The notes below the pieces were generated by a model. The model was not told the DNA's origin and made no database searches. It was given only the letters and a program-made list of their open reading frames with translations. This document shows, one piece after another, positions 61,911 to 64,000 of a stretch of DNA of 64,000 nucleotides; the stretch's first letter is position 1; every line of letters starts with the position of its first letter. The position numbers and the translations under genes are program-made. Origin of the DNA: Adineta vaga (taxonomy: Eukaryota > Rotifera); the NCBI GenBank assembly GCA_021613535.1, contig CP075497.1:9362001-9426000 (forward strand). Direction: 5' to 3'.

Positions 61911-64000
61911 ATGTTATTACCATCATCTTCGATTGAAAATTCATTATTATCAGATGAGATAATGTTATCAGCTGCCAGTACATCGAATCAACATCAACCT
62001 AATTTTTGGTTTTCTGGTAGTCCATTACCATCCTTCTTTTCCTCATCAGCGACAACAAATGGGGGAGGAGGAGGAGGAGGGATAGATAAAACTTCATATA
62101 TTCAACAACCAGCAACAAATAAAGTTCTTTTTGATTCCAGTGCATGTAGTTCAAGTTCAGGAAGTTCACCACCTCTCTCGAATGATTTTCTTCTTACACG
62201 TTCAAATCCATCAACAGCAACGACAACATTAAATCTAACTCAATTTAATTATATTCAACAGAATCATCATCATCATCCATCAGTTCTAACACCACCATCG
62301 AATAATTTTCTTCCACGAGATGATTGGTCACAAATACCTATGCCACAAACAACACTTCAAACACCTCCGCATGGCATCCACAACATACAACAAAAGGTAA
62401 AATTTTTCGAAGTCATTTATGCCATCCTATTGTATAGAGAAGAGCTTGCTCAATACTTCATTCATAGGTATATATATATATATACATACATAATATATCC
62501 ATTCATTCATCTATTCATTCCCTTTCTTAATGGTTATTCAATGATTGGAAGGATGATTTATAATATTTGTTGCCGTCGCATTACATCTGCACATTTTTCT
62601 ACATTCTCTCGCTCGTTTTTTATGTAACAGAGAACAGCATTTGACAATAGATTTCCGGTTCGTTTTCTTTTTCCCTTTTGCCTATATTATTCTAGGATAT
62701 AAAGAAACAAGCGAATGCGATCGTTATTTTTTTATATCAAGTACTATTCTAGTTTGATCTCTCAGGCAACATTTGTATGAATATGATCGCATCATTTCAG
62801 TCGATCGATCAACACCAGACGTTGCATGATTGAGAGCCAATTTGTCACACAACTAAAAATTTGTCTGTTGTTTTTTAATCGTTTTTTAACCGCATCAACA
62901 CACTTAATGGCACCAGCAGTAGGAAAAAAAATTACACGTGCTATATCTTCAATTTCCATTCATAAGGCAAAGGGGCGTGACGAGAAGATTCATCGTTTTG
63001 TTCAGTTGATCCGGATTTTCTTCGAAAAAGATTGATATAAATCGAGTTTTTTCCCTTGTAAAACGAAGAATCTATCAAGATATCGATGTGTAATGAAACG
63101 AATCATCTTATGAGAAAAAACAACGGATGACGGTAGCAATAAACTATATGAATGATATAAGGATAGGCAGAGAAAGCCGCTTCCGTCGATAATGTCATTC
63201 GTTGTCAATGAAGCATTCTCTTTAATTTTCATTGATTTTACAAAAAAAAATGTTGTACATATACATCATTAAGAAAGAAATATCGGACATCATTGTCATT
63301 TTGAACACGAATAATCTATCATTGAAGAAAAAGAAAATTGAAATGAAGATTTCTTTTCTATAATGATGATCATCTAATTGATAATTATATACATATGATG
63401 ATCGATCGAAAAGTGATTTTGCCGGTATGTTCGTGAAATTGTCATCATAGATCGTGAGATCAATTCAAAAGCGCATTCATTTGAAAAGAAAATAAGAGAA
63501 GATCACAATAAACAATGGCATCATCAAGGAGCACGTCAATCGTTTTAATCATTTGTTTTGACTTTGAGTTCGGAGTTCTTTTCCTTCTCTCAAGTGTGTT
63601 TACAATACATATGCACACGAAAGGTTATTAATAAGCCGTTACTTCTGATTGCTTTCTTTGATAAACAAATCAAGTCTCATGAAGAAAAAAAAAGGAAGAA
63701 CATATCTTTTTAGGTGTGCCTATGGATAATGCTCAAGTTACACATTATTCAAGTATAATCAATGGAAATGAATCAACAAAAGATATGAAACGAAAAAGTA
63801 GTCGACCAACATTTACTGGACATCAAATTTTTGCATTAGAAAAAATGTTTGAAAATACGAAATATTTAGCGGGCACCGAAAGATCACGACTTGCTTGTCA
63901 ATTATCAATGAGTGAAGCACAAGTGAAGGTAAGAAAACTCGTGATTTCTTCTCTTGTATATTAAGTATGATAATTTGCTGTTTGTTTTTCTTATTCACTT
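61911..64000 (+). CDS. NKX6: NKX6-type homeobox gene, 5' part (runs off window)
   Basis: Transcription factor of the NK6 class (motor-neuron and endoderm patterning in animals). Exon 1 (61911-62396) encodes 162 residues, rich in Ser, Thr, Pro, Gln and Asn with Gly and His runs, and ends [12 protein letters not shown], resembling the NK6 TPHGINDILSR repressor motif. The homeodomain exon (63714-63929) reads [20 protein letters not shown], then [20 protein letters not shown] and MSEAQVK, followed by gtaaga: the first 46 or so homeodomain residues with the NK6-specific [12 protein letters not shown] and KYLAG text. The intron after QVK (before WFQNRR) is where NK6 genes have it. WFQNRR must lie beyond 64000. 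Exon 1 ends phase 0 while the homeodomain exon needs one preceding base, so an exon or another donor is missing in between. Confidence 0.88.
62397..63713. other. NKX6 intron region, about 1.3 kb
   Basis: By far the longest intron-like gap in the window. A small exon may hide here because of the phase mismatch between the flanking exons; I could not identify it. Contains (TA)n at 62470-62482. Confidence 0.5.

Overview
The window looks like a gene-dense metazoan contig, most probably a bdelloid rotifer (inference). It is AT-rich, almost all introns are GT-AG and only about 50-70 nt long, genes lie a few hundred bases apart, and all recognisable genes are animal families (CUL1, ARIH2, WDR47, XPR1, PIGU, HGSNAT, APLF, CHD1L, NKX6). 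Many start codons sit on, or a few bases after, a good 3' splice acceptor. That fits 5'-UTR introns or the spliced-leader trans-splicing known from bdelloids.

Layout. 0-11.2 kb is gene-poor: an orphan F-box exon, a 21-copy satellite of about 141 bp (1.33-4.20 kb), a long AT-rich stretch, a degenerate hairpin repeat near 8.05-8.45 kb, and a small two-exon gene at 10.7 kb. 11.4-19.75 kb (minus) carries HGSNAT, APLF and CHD1L; the last two are PAR-reading DNA-repair proteins in an operon-like arrangement, and this CHD1L has an extra C-terminal BRCT domain. 20.3-20.65 kb is a dead TIM17 copy. 20.9-26.2 kb (minus) holds ARIH2 and a long coiled-coil gene, the latter divergent from sulfiredoxin (26.5 kb, plus), which is followed by a single-pass membrane protein (27.4 kb, plus). 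29-33.9 kb (minus) is XPR1 followed by PIGU, again closely spaced.

35.4-54.5 kb is a duplicated and decaying neighbourhood. An intact CUL1 is followed by two tandem copies of a block holding a 5'-truncated Na+/K+-ATPase alpha pseudogene plus a small minus-strand membrane-protein gene, one copy interrupted by a hAT-like MITE with a perfect 8-bp target duplication. Next come ABI and Rab11-FIP pseudogene remnants, a third partial copy of the block's left edge, and a diverged CUL1 paralogue. 55.6-64 kb holds WDR47, a small divergent gene, a theta-class GST with an apparent frameshift, and the 5' part of an NKX6 homeobox gene that runs off the window.

The most interesting items are the CHD1L-macro-BRCT architecture beside APLF, the flush AG|ATG acceptors at second genes of close same-strand pairs, the satellite, and the duplicated Na+/K+-ATPase pseudogene block with its MITE. 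All identifications were made by reading translations against remembered family features; no database search was run.
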